A stretch of DNA of 64,000 bases from an uncultured Flammeovirgaceae bacterium (lineage in GTDB: Bacteria; Bacteroidota; Bacteroidia; Cytophagales; Cyclobacteriaceae), in contig CAKZYA010000046.1 in NCBI GenBank assembly GCA_937883755.1, positions 1-64,000 on the forward strand, given 5' to 3'. Positions 36,266 to 44,471 of the stretch are shown here, in pieces (position 1 is the first letter of the stretch; each line of letters begins with the position of its first letter). The position numbers were made by a program, and so were the translations under genes. The notes under the pieces are model-generated. The model was given only the letters and a program-made list of their open reading frames with translations, searched no databases and was not told the origin of the DNA.

Positions 36266-37405
36266 TTATCCAATAGCCTGCTCTAAGTCAGCAATTAGAT
36301 CAGCACTATCTTCAATACCTACACTTAATCGGATCAGAGAATCGCTCAACCCAGTTTTGGCTCGTTCCTCTTTCGGAATACTAGCGTGGGTCATACTGGC
36401 GGGATGCCCAGCTAGAGATTCTACTCCTCCTAAAGATTCAGCAAGGGCAAATACCTTAAACCGCTCTAACGTGTGAAATGCATCTTCCATACGGTCGCCT
36501 TTCAAAACAAAAGAAAGCATACCTCCAAAATCACGCATCTGTTTGCGAGCTACCTCGTAACCTACTGATGTTTCTAAACCAGGGTAGTAAATGCGGTCAA
36601 CTTTAGTGTGGTTAGCCAGATACTCCGCTATCTTTTGTCCATTTTCACAGTGGCGTTGCATCCGCACATGTAGGGTTTTTATGCCCCGCAGTACTAAAAA
36701 GCAATCTTGAGGACCAGGCACGGCTCCGCAGCTATTTTGAATAAACCCTAGCTGTTCGTCTAAAGCACTATCTTTCACAATCACTGCGCCCATTACTGTA
36801 TCCGAGTGCCCACCCAAATATTTTGTAATGGAATGTAGCACCATATCCGCACCCAAATCTAATGGGTTTTGTAGGTAAGGAGTAGCAAAGGTATTATCTA
36901 CCACCGTCCAAGTATGGTTTTCTTTTGCTAATTCAGCCACCGCCTGAATATCCACTACGTTCATCATCGGGTTAGTAGGAGTTTCTATCCAAAACATCCG
37001 GGTTTTATCAGTGACTTTCTCTTTCACCGATTCCAGATCATTCATTGGAACAAAATGAAACTTGATGCCATAATTGGCAAAGATTTTGGTAAAGATTCGG
37101 TAGGAACCTCCGTACAGGTCGTTGGTAGAAATTACTTCGTCGCCAGGTTTGAGCAATTTGATAACAGCATCAACTGCTGCCATACCCGAGGCAAAGCAGC
37201 GGGCGTGCGTACCATTTTCCAAAGCAGCCAGGTTTTGTTCTAGAGTGTGCCGAGTAGGATTTTGAGTACGAGCATATTCATATCCTTTATGGTCGCCAGG
37301 TGAGGCCTGCACGTAAGTAGAAGTTTGATAAATGGGTGTCATAATTGCCCCCGTAGTGGGGTCAGGTTCCACACCCGAGTGAATGGCTTTGGTTCCGAAT
37401 TTCAT
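36266..37405 (-). CDS. Cystathionine gamma-synthase/lyase (trans-sulfuration PLP enzyme)
   Basis: The start is placed at ATG 37405 (MKFGTKAIHSGVEPDPTTGA), the usual family N-terminus; an upstream ATG at 37438 adds 11 unlikely residues. The enzyme of 379 residues has the Cys/Met metabolism PLP fold: TPIYQTSTYVQ, YARTQNPTRHTLEQNLAALE, FASGMAAVDAVI, TPTNPMMNVVDI and the PLP-lysine motif SITKYLGGHSD. It makes or breaks cystathionine in methionine/cysteine metabolism; synthase and lyase cannot be told apart by eye. It is divergent from the VTT-domain gene. No SAM riboswitch is visible in the 122-base gap. Confidence 0.88.
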   Translation of the reverse strand: MKFGTKAIHSGVEPDPTTGAIMTPIYQTSTYVQASPGDHKGYEYARTQNPTRHTLEQNLAALENGTHARCFASGMAAVDAVIKLLKPGDEVISTNDLYGGSYRIFTKIFANYGIKFHFVPMNDLESVKEKVTDKTRMFWIETPTNPMMNVVDIQAVAELAKENHTWTVVDNTFATPYLQNPLDLGADMVLHSITKYLGGHSDTVMGAVIVKDSALDEQLGFIQNSCGAVPGPQDCFLVLRGIKTLHVRMQRHCENGQKIAEYLANHTKVDRIYYPGLETSVGYEVARKQMRDFGGMLSFVLKGDRMEDAFHTLERFKVFALAESLGGVESLAGHPASMTHASIPKEERAKTGLSDSLIRLSVGIEDSADLIADLEQAIG

Positions 37406-37527
37406 AAGTATTGCTAATTGAAAAAGATAGTTAGCCAATCTTACGATGAATATTACATTTTAGTTGACAGAATTGACTAACCTAAAAACTAAATAGGCGA
37501 AATAAACTGTTCGTCTATAAGAAGACC

Positions 37528-38265
37528 ATGATAAGACAGGCCGTTTATAATTTGAACACAACTTTCCGCAACCACCGAACCACGGTACTACTTGTGGGCT
37601 GGATGAGCCTCATTCCCTTACTCAGCAGCTCCGTAGTTTCTTACGAAATTATTCGTTACGAACACGTTCTTGCTAATCTCTCCTGGGAAATATGGTGGCT
37701 AATAGGGTTAGTAAGTTGCTTTGCTATGGGATTTGCCCTTTTACCCACTTCTCTAATGGCACTTTTGGCGGGGTACTTTCTCGGTTTCTCAGCTTTACCA
37801 GGAATCGTAATTGCCTACACCATTGCTTCCATTGTTGGGTTTCAGATCACTCGGTGGATAGATCATGGAATGTTAGTTAGTACGCTGGCTAAACTACCCT
37901 CTAAGCAAGCAACGTTAGCTCAACAATTACAACTTGGTATCACCCATAATCAACTGGGTCTGACTGCCCTAGCGCGTATGTCACCCATTATGCCTTTTAC
38001 GATAATGAATGTGCTATTACCGCTGGCCGGAGTATCTTTTAGAAATTATCTATTTGGCGGATGGATAGGCATGCTCCCTCGCACATTTTTCTTAATCTGG
38101 TTAGGAAGCCAAGCTCAAGAAATTCGCTTTTTAGTTAAGCACGATGGTGATGTTACCGTCCAACTATTCTTAGCCGGAATGGTACTCCTTACTTTGATCG
38201 GAACAGGTTATTACGCCAAGCGTATTTTCCAGCAACAGCTACCAAAAACCCCCATTCAAAAATAA
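37528..38265 (+). CDS. TVP38/DedA-type VTT-domain membrane protein
   Basis: This 245-residue protein has about 5-6 membrane helices and the VTT (SNARE-associated Golgi) core, with LLAGYFLGFSALPGIVIAYT and LARMSPIMPFTIMNVLLPLA. The family contains lipid scramblase or transporter-like proteins; the DedA group moves polyprenyl phosphates in some bacteria. A role here is not shown. It is divergent from the gamma-synthase and is followed by a strong terminator. Confidence 0.85.
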   Translation: MIRQAVYNLNTTFRNHRTTVLLVGWMSLIPLLSSSVVSYEIIRYEHVLANLSWEIWWLIGLVSCFAMGFALLPTSLMALLAGYFLGFSALPGIVIAYTIASIVGFQITRWIDHGMLVSTLAKLPSKQATLAQQLQLGITHNQLGLTALARMSPIMPFTIMNVLLPLAGVSFRNYLFGGWIGMLPRTFFLIWLGSQAQEIRFLVKHDGDVTVQLFLAGMVLLTLIGTGYYAKRIFQQQLPKTPIQK

Positions 38266-38293
38266 AGAGGGGCAATACTAATTTGCCCCTCTT
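38265..38293. terminator. Bidirectional terminator between VTT and SusD genes
   Basis: AAGAGGGGCAA (38265-38275) and TTGCCCCTCTT (38283-38293) form an 11-base perfect stem with a 7-base loop. It would serve both the + strand VTT gene and the - strand SusD-like gene. Confidence 0.85.
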
Positions 38294-38311
38294 CTATATC
38301 TGAAGTTCTGA

Positions 38312-39958
38312 TTAATATCCTGAGTTCTGTTGAATCAAATCAGTACCCACCAGATCAACTTGAGCTTGAGGAATAGGCATGTATTCGTGCTTACCCGCCT
38401 CAAATTGAGCTCCAGCTAGGTGGGTACGGCGGGTTCGTTCTACTTCTAGGTAATCATCAATTACCTCGGCCGCGATGCCCCAACGAACCAAATCAAAGAA
38501 CCGATGCCCTTCATGGGCGAGTTCCAGACGCCGCTCAGTACGCAGCGCGGTAATAGCTTCATCGTAGCTAGCAAAAGAAGCGTAGAGCTGTACTAAATAA
38601 TTAGCAGCTACACTACCATCTAGCATCGTTACGTACTCACTATTCATGGCCCGTTCCCGCACTTGGTTGATGTATTGACGCCCGCTTTCCAAATCGCCCA
38701 GTTCAATGGCTGCTTCGGCTTTCCACAGTAACAAGTCAGCGTAGCGAATGATATAGTAATTTAGAGCATTGACGTAAGGCCAAACAGGCAGATAGCTAGA
38801 AGAATTGGCTGAAACAACTCGCTTTTTAGGACCATACGGCCCGTAGGTAGCTAAATCCCTAGCCCAGCTCTCACTATACAGGCTGTCTAGGTCAAGGTAG
38901 GGAATGCCTGGGCGAGCCGTAGTATGATCGAGACGGGGATCAACAAAGTCATCTTCCGTAACATCCACATTATCGAGTATCGGCAAGCCATCAGTATTGG
39001 TTTTATAGGCATTGATCAGATTTTGAGTAGGGCGATGAAAGCCGTACTGCGGATAAAAGGGGCCACCGGGAGGCGCTAGTCGATCCCCAATACCTCCGTT
39101 GAAGTTACGTGGGGAACCATCGTTGATGGAGTACTGAATAGCAAAGATAATCTCCAAACCATTGTCATTTTCTGGTAAGAATACATCCCGGAAGTTATCC
39201 ATTAGACTGTACTGACCGCTATTAATTACTTCATCAGCCGTAGCACTAGCCTCTGTCCATTTTTCTTGGAAAACGTAGGTCTTTGTCAAATACGCTTGAG
39301 CAGCCCACTTGGTAGCGCGACCGGGCTCATCCTGAGCATCAGGCAAGGCGGTAAAAGCTGCCTGGAAGTCTTCTTCTATCTTCTGCCAAAGCTGATCCGA
39401 CGACAGAGCGGTGTTGGACACGTTGTAATCTTCCAGGCTTTCGGCGGTTTCGTCAACGTAGGGTATCTGATTATAGATTTTCTTTAGTTCAAAGTAGAAG
39501 TGCCCTCGCAAAAAACGCATTTCACCGATTCGCTGCGCTTTTAGTTCAGTATCAAATTCTTCCGAAGCATTAAGCAGGCGAATAGCTTGGTTGGCCCGGT
39601 TTACCCCTTCGTACAGCGCGAGCCACTTGCGTTGTACGTCAATAATGGTCGGATCGGTGTTGTATATTTCCATCTGATGGATTTGGTTCTGATCACCAGT
39701 ACCACCCCCACCTTTGTAAGCATCGTCCGAAAGCACATCGCCAAAGCTCCAGTTAGAGGCGGGCGAGTTAAATGCATTGGTCGCCTGGTCAATCTGACCG
39801 TTTAGAATACTGTAAGCCGAGATGATAACTCCCTCCACATTTTCAAGAGCTAACGCTTGTTCGGGAGTTAGTTCCCCAACAGTTTCTTCTTGCAGAAAAT
39901 TATCCTCTGAGCATGCGCCTGAAGCTACGCAGATGAATAGAATGAATATCTTTTTCAT
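38312..39958 (-). CDS. SusD/RagB-family nutrient-binding outer-membrane lipoprotein
   Basis: This 548-residue protein has a lipoprotein signal with lipobox ASGAC and the SusD body: QALALENVEGVIISAYSILN, MRFLRGHFYFELKKIYNQIP, WAAQAYLTKTYVFQEKWTEA and, in the C-terminal SusD domain, IRYADLLLWKAEAAIELG and RRLELAHEGHRFFDLVRWGI. It caps the SusC barrel and binds the ligand. The ligand class is unknown because no glycoside hydrolase, peptidase or regulator adjoins the pair. It sits 219 bases after the SusC stop, a larger gap than usual. Confidence 0.94.
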   Translation of the reverse strand: MKKIFILFICVASGACSEDNFLQEETVGELTPEQALALENVEGVIISAYSILNGQIDQATNAFNSPASNWSFGDVLSDDAYKGGGGTGDQNQIHQMEIYNTDPTIIDVQRKWLALYEGVNRANQAIRLLNASEEFDTELKAQRIGEMRFLRGHFYFELKKIYNQIPYVDETAESLEDYNVSNTALSSDQLWQKIEEDFQAAFTALPDAQDEPGRATKWAAQAYLTKTYVFQEKWTEASATADEVINSGQYSLMDNFRDVFLPENDNGLEIIFAIQYSINDGSPRNFNGGIGDRLAPPGGPFYPQYGFHRPTQNLINAYKTNTDGLPILDNVDVTEDDFVDPRLDHTTARPGIPYLDLDSLYSESWARDLATYGPYGPKKRVVSANSSSYLPVWPYVNALNYYIIRYADLLLWKAEAAIELGDLESGRQYINQVRERAMNSEYVTMLDGSVAANYLVQLYASFASYDEAITALRTERRLELAHEGHRFFDLVRWGIAAEVIDDYLEVERTRRTHLAGAQFEAGKHEYMPIPQAQVDLVGTDLIQQNSGY

Positions 39959-40040
39959 AGTTGAATGAGTTTACTGGTCAGTATTGAATAGGTTATAAAG
40001 AGGTTGAGGCTGGCTTGGCGGATTGTGATATGCAGAATGA

Positions 40041-40072
40041 ATCCCCCTAAATCCCTTTGAAAAAGGGGGAAT
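40041..40072. repeat. C-rich/G-rich hairpin repeat between SusC and SusD
   Basis: ATCCCCC (from 40041) and GGGGGAAT (40065-40072) flank TAAATCCCTTTGAAAAA and form a short stem. Translation in one frame gives the PPFSKGFRGI-like string that this kind of dispersed bacterial repeat often gives, so it resembles a widespread intergenic hairpin repeat rather than a gene. Its origin cannot be settled from one copy. Confidence 0.5.
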
Positions 40073-40177
40073 AGATACGTCGCTTGCTATAAAAAGCGGA
40101 CTATCGTAACGCGACATTGATAATCTTCTAATATCCTGGCTATCCAGTAGTTGTATCCCGTCCATCCTGGTTAAAAA

Positions 40178-43100
40178 TTACAATCCAATGTTAACCCCTA
40201 GTGTGAAAGTACGGGAGGGAGGATAAATACCCCGATCAACCCCGATGTCTAGGTTTCGATTATCCGACTGATGATTTTGCAAGCCTACCTCGGGGTCCAT
40301 GCCTTCGTAAGGTGTAATCACGAACAAGTTTTGCGCTTGTGCGTATACTCGCAAATTAATTCGCTCGCTGATCTGGCTAGGTAGCGTATAGCCAATTTGT
40401 AAATTCCTGAGCTTAAGAAAGGAAGCATCCTGCACAAAGTAGGATGAAGGCCGGGCGTTACGGTTAGGGTCGTCCAGTGATAAACGAGGCACCTCTGCAC
40501 CCGTATTCTCGGGTGTCCAAGCGCCCAAGGTGCGCTCGTGTCGGTTGTAGGCCGATAGGTTGAAAAAGTCGCCGTAGTAGCGGGTTAGGTCGTACACCTG
40601 ACTTCCTTCCGAACCAAAGAAGAACAGCGAAATATCAAAGGCTTTGTAGTTGGCACCCACAGTAATTCCGTAAGTAAAATCAGGGTGGGGTGAGCCAATA
40701 AAAGTACGATCTTCATCGTCAATTACTCCATCCTCATTTACATCGCGAAAGATAAGGTCACCGGGTTGAGCCCCTTCCTGCTGGGCGTGATTAGCAATTT
40801 CTTCCGTGGACTGGAAGATACCGATGGCATCGTGACCGTAGAATGAAGCAATAGGCTGCCCGACATCCGAACGGGATACTTCCTGGTTGAAATTGGTAGT
40901 ATGCAACGCCGAACGGGGAACTGATAAGAAGTCAATATCTTCCGACAAGTCTACCAGCTCATTTTGGATAGCAGCGAAATTGAGATCCATGTGCCAAGAA
41001 AAATCTTGCAAACGATCATCCTGATAGCTAGCGTAGAATTCAAAACCCGAGTTTTCCATCGCTCCTACATTATCCCAAATGGTCTGATTAGTGCCACCCG
41101 CCACCGGAGGCAATGGACGTTCTACGAGCAAATCTTCGGTGCGTTTGTGGAAGTAATCTGCTCCGGCAATCAAGCGGTTCTCCCAGAGGGCAACGTCTAC
41201 CCCAATGTTGGTTTGAGTAGTAGTTTCCCACTTTAAATCAGGATTAGCGTTACGAGTTTCGGTGAAGCCCTGTCGCACGCTGTTCTGCCCTCCACCAATG
41301 GCGTAGTTAGAGTAGAACGGATTGGTAGCAAAGCTCGAGATAGTAGAAAAGGGAGGAATATCCTGGTTACCATTCTGACCGTAGCCCACCCGTAACTTTA
41401 GCTGGTTAATCGCAGATATGTTAAAGAAGTCTTCCTCCGAAATACGCCATCCGGCTGAAACTGCCGGAAAGCTGCCCCATTTGTTATTCCCTAAGCGGGA
41501 CGAACCGTCACGTCGCAGAGTAAACGACAGCAGGTAGCGCTGGTCAAACTCGTAGTTGACTTTCCCGAAGTAAGAGAATAACGACCATTCTAGAGCATTT
41601 CCTGCATTGCGTTGATCGGCTCCATCTCCTCCGTCTAGGTACTGGAAGTTAGGCTCATCAAAGGGAAAACCTACTCGGGAAGCTTGAAAACCCTCGCGGT
41701 AGGAGTTCACCGACTCTATTCCGATTAAAATATCTACCGAATGTTGTCCGAAATCATTCAGATAGTTGAGTGTGTTAGACCACACCCAGTCAGTATGAAG
41801 TTCATTTACAGTGGTAAGATCACTGGCTAGCCGCTGGCTCAGAATATCGTTGTACTGAGGGTTAAAATTACGAGCATTGAAGTTAGTATAACTTAGCCCA
41901 AAATTAGTGCGGAACGTCAGCGCATCCATTAATTGTACATCCGCGTAAGCATTACCGAAGATGCGTAACATCAAATCCTGATTATTGCGGTTGCGGTACA
42001 ACTTACCGAGCGGGTTCTGCACATCGTTAATCGGGTTTCCGCCAAACTCGCCATTAATATCGTGGGCGGGTACAATGGATGGGAAACGGAAAGCATCGTA
42101 CACCACGCTACCCAGCACTGAGTTAGTGGTAGTTTCCGTTTGCCACGAATGGGCTACCGAAAGATTCTCGCCAATGGTTAACCACTCAACAGGCTTAAAG
42201 TCAGTATTGAGGCGGGCAGTTATCCGCTGAAAATCAGTGTACTGCAAAATACCTTCTTGATCGAAGTAACCCAGTGACAGAAACGAATGCGCGTTCTCAC
42301 TACCTTTACCGAATTCTAAAAAATGCGATTGGATGAAGGCTGGTTCAAAAATCTCTTCTATCCAGTCGGTATCGGCGGATGGAATGGTTTGAGCATCGTC
42401 CAGGAAAGCAGGAATAACCGGGTTGGGCCCATCGCCGTAAATGTCGCTGGCGGGAGTATTACCATCGTTACGGGTAGCTTGCCACAGCAAATCGCCATAT
42501 TCCTGAGCACCGAGCTGATTAGGCAAATTAAACGCTTGCTGTACCCCAGTGTAGGAACGTAACTTGATGGAAGGCTCTTCACTAACTCCTCTTTTCGTAG
42601 TAACAATCACCACTCCGTTAGCCGCCCGTGAGCCGTAGATCGAAGCTGACGAGGCATCTTTCAGCACCTGCATGGACTCAATATCGTTGGGATTGATTAG
42701 ATTGATACCCGTTGTGGTGGGCACACCGTCAATGATATAGAGCGGATCATTATTACGGATAGTACCAAAGCCACGAATTCGCACTGCGGTATTAGCTCCC
42801 GGGGAGTTATCACTAATCACCGTTACTCCAGCTATTTGGCCTTCCAGCATCTCATCGACACCCGCTACCGGAAAGCTTTGCACATCTTCAATTTCTACGA
42901 CTGACACGGCACCCGTGAGATCTTTTTTGTCCTGAGTGGTGTAACCGGTCACCACTACCTCCGAAAGCTGCGCCGCATCGGTCATCATCTGCACATCAAA
43001 AGTGGACTGAGTACCAATGGTAATTTCCTGCGTTTCGTAACCTACGAAGGAAAACACCAGTGTCTCAGCCTGTTCGGGCACTGTCAAGCGAAAAGCTCCA

Positions 43101-43303
43101 TCAATATCCGTAATAGTTCCTTGAGTCGTGCCTTTCACCAGAATATTCACTCCAGGAATAGAGCTACTCTCTTCATCAGTTACCGTACCACTGACGGTAC
43201 GTTCCTGAGCAGTACGTTCCTGAGCAGGCAGTACGTTTACGTGAAAACAGAAAGCAGCGATCAAAATGAGCTGCCAGATAGATTTGGGTAAAAAAACATC
43301 CAT
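40178..43303 (-). CDS. SusC/RagA-family TonB-dependent outer-membrane transporter
   Basis: The start is ATG 43303 (MDVFLPKSIWQLILIAAFCF), which gives a normal signal peptide; an upstream ATG adds 11 residues. Of about 1041 residues, a CarboxypepD_reg-like domain (about 38-125, VSGTVTDEESSSIPGVNILV) precedes the plug (SEVVVTGYTTQDKKDLTGAV; PLYIIDGVPTT; VLKDASSASIYGSRAANGVV, the SusC signature). A 22-strand barrel follows, ending with RTFTLGVNIGL. It imports a ligand captured by the SusD-like lipoprotein. A 15-base tandem repeat lies just after the signal peptide. It heads the SusC-SusD operon on the - strand. Confidence 0.94.
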   Translation of the reverse strand: MDVFLPKSIWQLILIAAFCFHVNVLPAQERTAQERTVSGTVTDEESSSIPGVNILVKGTTQGTITDIDGAFRLTVPEQAETLVFSFVGYETQEITIGTQSTFDVQMMTDAAQLSEVVVTGYTTQDKKDLTGAVSVVEIEDVQSFPVAGVDEMLEGQIAGVTVISDNSPGANTAVRIRGFGTIRNNDPLYIIDGVPTTTGINLINPNDIESMQVLKDASSASIYGSRAANGVVIVTTKRGVSEEPSIKLRSYTGVQQAFNLPNQLGAQEYGDLLWQATRNDGNTPASDIYGDGPNPVIPAFLDDAQTIPSADTDWIEEIFEPAFIQSHFLEFGKGSENAHSFLSLGYFDQEGILQYTDFQRITARLNTDFKPVEWLTIGENLSVAHSWQTETTTNSVLGSVVYDAFRFPSIVPAHDINGEFGGNPINDVQNPLGKLYRNRNNQDLMLRIFGNAYADVQLMDALTFRTNFGLSYTNFNARNFNPQYNDILSQRLASDLTTVNELHTDWVWSNTLNYLNDFGQHSVDILIGIESVNSYREGFQASRVGFPFDEPNFQYLDGGDGADQRNAGNALEWSLFSYFGKVNYEFDQRYLLSFTLRRDGSSRLGNNKWGSFPAVSAGWRISEEDFFNISAINQLKLRVGYGQNGNQDIPPFSTISSFATNPFYSNYAIGGGQNSVRQGFTETRNANPDLKWETTTQTNIGVDVALWENRLIAGADYFHKRTEDLLVERPLPPVAGGTNQTIWDNVGAMENSGFEFYASYQDDRLQDFSWHMDLNFAAIQNELVDLSEDIDFLSVPRSALHTTNFNQEVSRSDVGQPIASFYGHDAIGIFQSTEEIANHAQQEGAQPGDLIFRDVNEDGVIDDEDRTFIGSPHPDFTYGITVGANYKAFDISLFFFGSEGSQVYDLTRYYGDFFNLSAYNRHERTLGAWTPENTGAEVPRLSLDDPNRNARPSSYFVQDASFLKLRNLQIGYTLPSQISERINLRVYAQAQNLFVITPYEGMDPEVGLQNHQSDNRNLDIGVDRGIYPPSRTFTLGVNIGL
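43197..43226. repeat. 15-base tandem duplication inside the SusC-like gene
   Basis: GTACGTTCCTGAGCA occurs twice head to tail (43197-43211, 43212-43226). On the coding strand it gives AQERT-AQERT just after the signal peptide, a recent in-frame slippage-type event with no frame change. Confidence 0.85.
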
Positions 43304-43545
43304 ATGTTTAAGGTATTTGGTAAGCAATGCTAACAAAACATAGGACGTACGGAAGAGCCTTAGCTAAGTGAACGAATAGCCCAGTAGATTTCTCGTAAAG
43401 GTAGAGTCAGGAAGGGATTGTTATGTTACCAAACCTTTAACTCTGAGTTAAGAAAAGGTAACATCTGGCTAAAAATAGTCTACCAAACGGGAGCAGAAGT
43501 TATCCACCAAATTTTCAGCGTTACTGAACCTGAAAAAGGATGGAC

Positions 43546-44364
43546 TTACAAAATATCTGGCTTATGCGTTTGCACCTGAATAGAATCACCTACACTAATA
43601 GTTTTCCCTGCCTCAAACATAGTATTCTGGCCGAACAGCACTTTATTTCCTTGCTTACGATATTGAGCCAACATAGCCAACGGCTCTTTGCCCCTCTCGG
43701 AAGTGCTTTGATCAATGGTGATGACCGTACAGCGTGAGCAGGGTTTCTCCGCCCAACATTGAGCCTCGCCAATGGTAAAAGCGTGCCAGAGGTCTTCCCC
43801 GTAAGCCTCACCTCCAGTAAACACCAAGTTAGGCCGAAAGCGGTTCATCGGCACGGGTTCATCAAGCCGGTTGTTCAAATCATCCAGCGAAGCCTGTCCA
43901 ATAAGTAAGGCTGGGTAGCCATCAGCAAAACTCACCAACTGTTCTCGGTCACTAACTTTTCCGGTAGCTGACCGCGAACTGCCTTCGGGCATATACACTA
44001 AAGTACAGGTATGCCCGAGAGCATCGCTAAACCAAGCATCCGCCTCCTCGCTCACGTACTGACCAGTAGCCAAATCACCCCACACCTGAACCGTAGTAAC
44101 TGGAGCTTCAGCATTGGGAAATAACGGAATTGTTAGATTATGAGACTGATTAGGCGATGAGACTTCCAGTGAATCATTCCGAAGAACGACAGTCATCTGA
44201 GCCATTTGCGGAAAGTCGCGTTGCGTCAAGAAATTTTGTTCATCCACCAGCATCCAGCGACGGTCGTAAGCGAGTCCCCGATCGGTTAATAACGCTTCGG
44301 ATACCGCAATACCCCCTAATGATTTGATGGGGTAAATATAGATTTCTGATAATTGTAGAGACAT
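43546..44364 (-). CDS. MOSC-domain protein (YcbX/mARC-like)
   Basis: This 272-residue protein has an N-terminal MOSC beta-barrel (residues about 3-110, LSEIYIYPIKSLGGIAVSEA; DRRWMLVDEQNFLTQRDFPQ) and a MOSC domain with the conserved Cys in KPCSRCTVITIDQSTSERGK. Relatives (YcbX, mARC) bind molybdenum cofactor and reduce N-hydroxylated compounds. The Cys is present; a partner ferredoxin is not seen nearby. It diverges from gpmI, with 107 bases between the starts. Confidence 0.88.
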   Translation of the reverse strand: MSLQLSEIYIYPIKSLGGIAVSEALLTDRGLAYDRRWMLVDEQNFLTQRDFPQMAQMTVVLRNDSLEVSSPNQSHNLTIPLFPNAEAPVTTVQVWGDLATGQYVSEEADAWFSDALGHTCTLVYMPEGSSRSATGKVSDREQLVSFADGYPALLIGQASLDDLNNRLDEPVPMNRFRPNLVFTGGEAYGEDLWHAFTIGEAQCWAEKPCSRCTVITIDQSTSERGKEPLAMLAQYRKQGNKVLFGQNTMFEAGKTISVGDSIQVQTHKPDIL

Positions 44365-44399
44365 AAAAACGGGATAATTAACTAATTTAGCTTCAGGAA

Positions 44400-44407
44400 T
44401 AAATTTG
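44400..44407 (+). promoter_or_regulatory. Candidate -7 element (TAAATTTG) before gpmI
   Basis: These bases match TAnnTTTG and lie 65 bases before the gpmI ATG. No TTG is found at the usual -33 distance, so support is weak. Confidence 0.3.
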
Positions 44408-44471
44408 CGGAATATAACTTTTAATCACCTTACCGAACTGCAAAATATTTTTTTAACAACAAAATCTAACC

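Noticed and set aside
37406-37527. Possible SAM riboswitch before the cystathionine gamma-synthase
   Set aside because: I looked for SAM-riboswitch-like stems in the 122-base gap and saw none.
39971-40165. 64-codon - strand frame between SusC and SusD
   Set aside because: It translates the hairpin repeat (PPFSKGFRGI-type string), a common artefact of such repeats.
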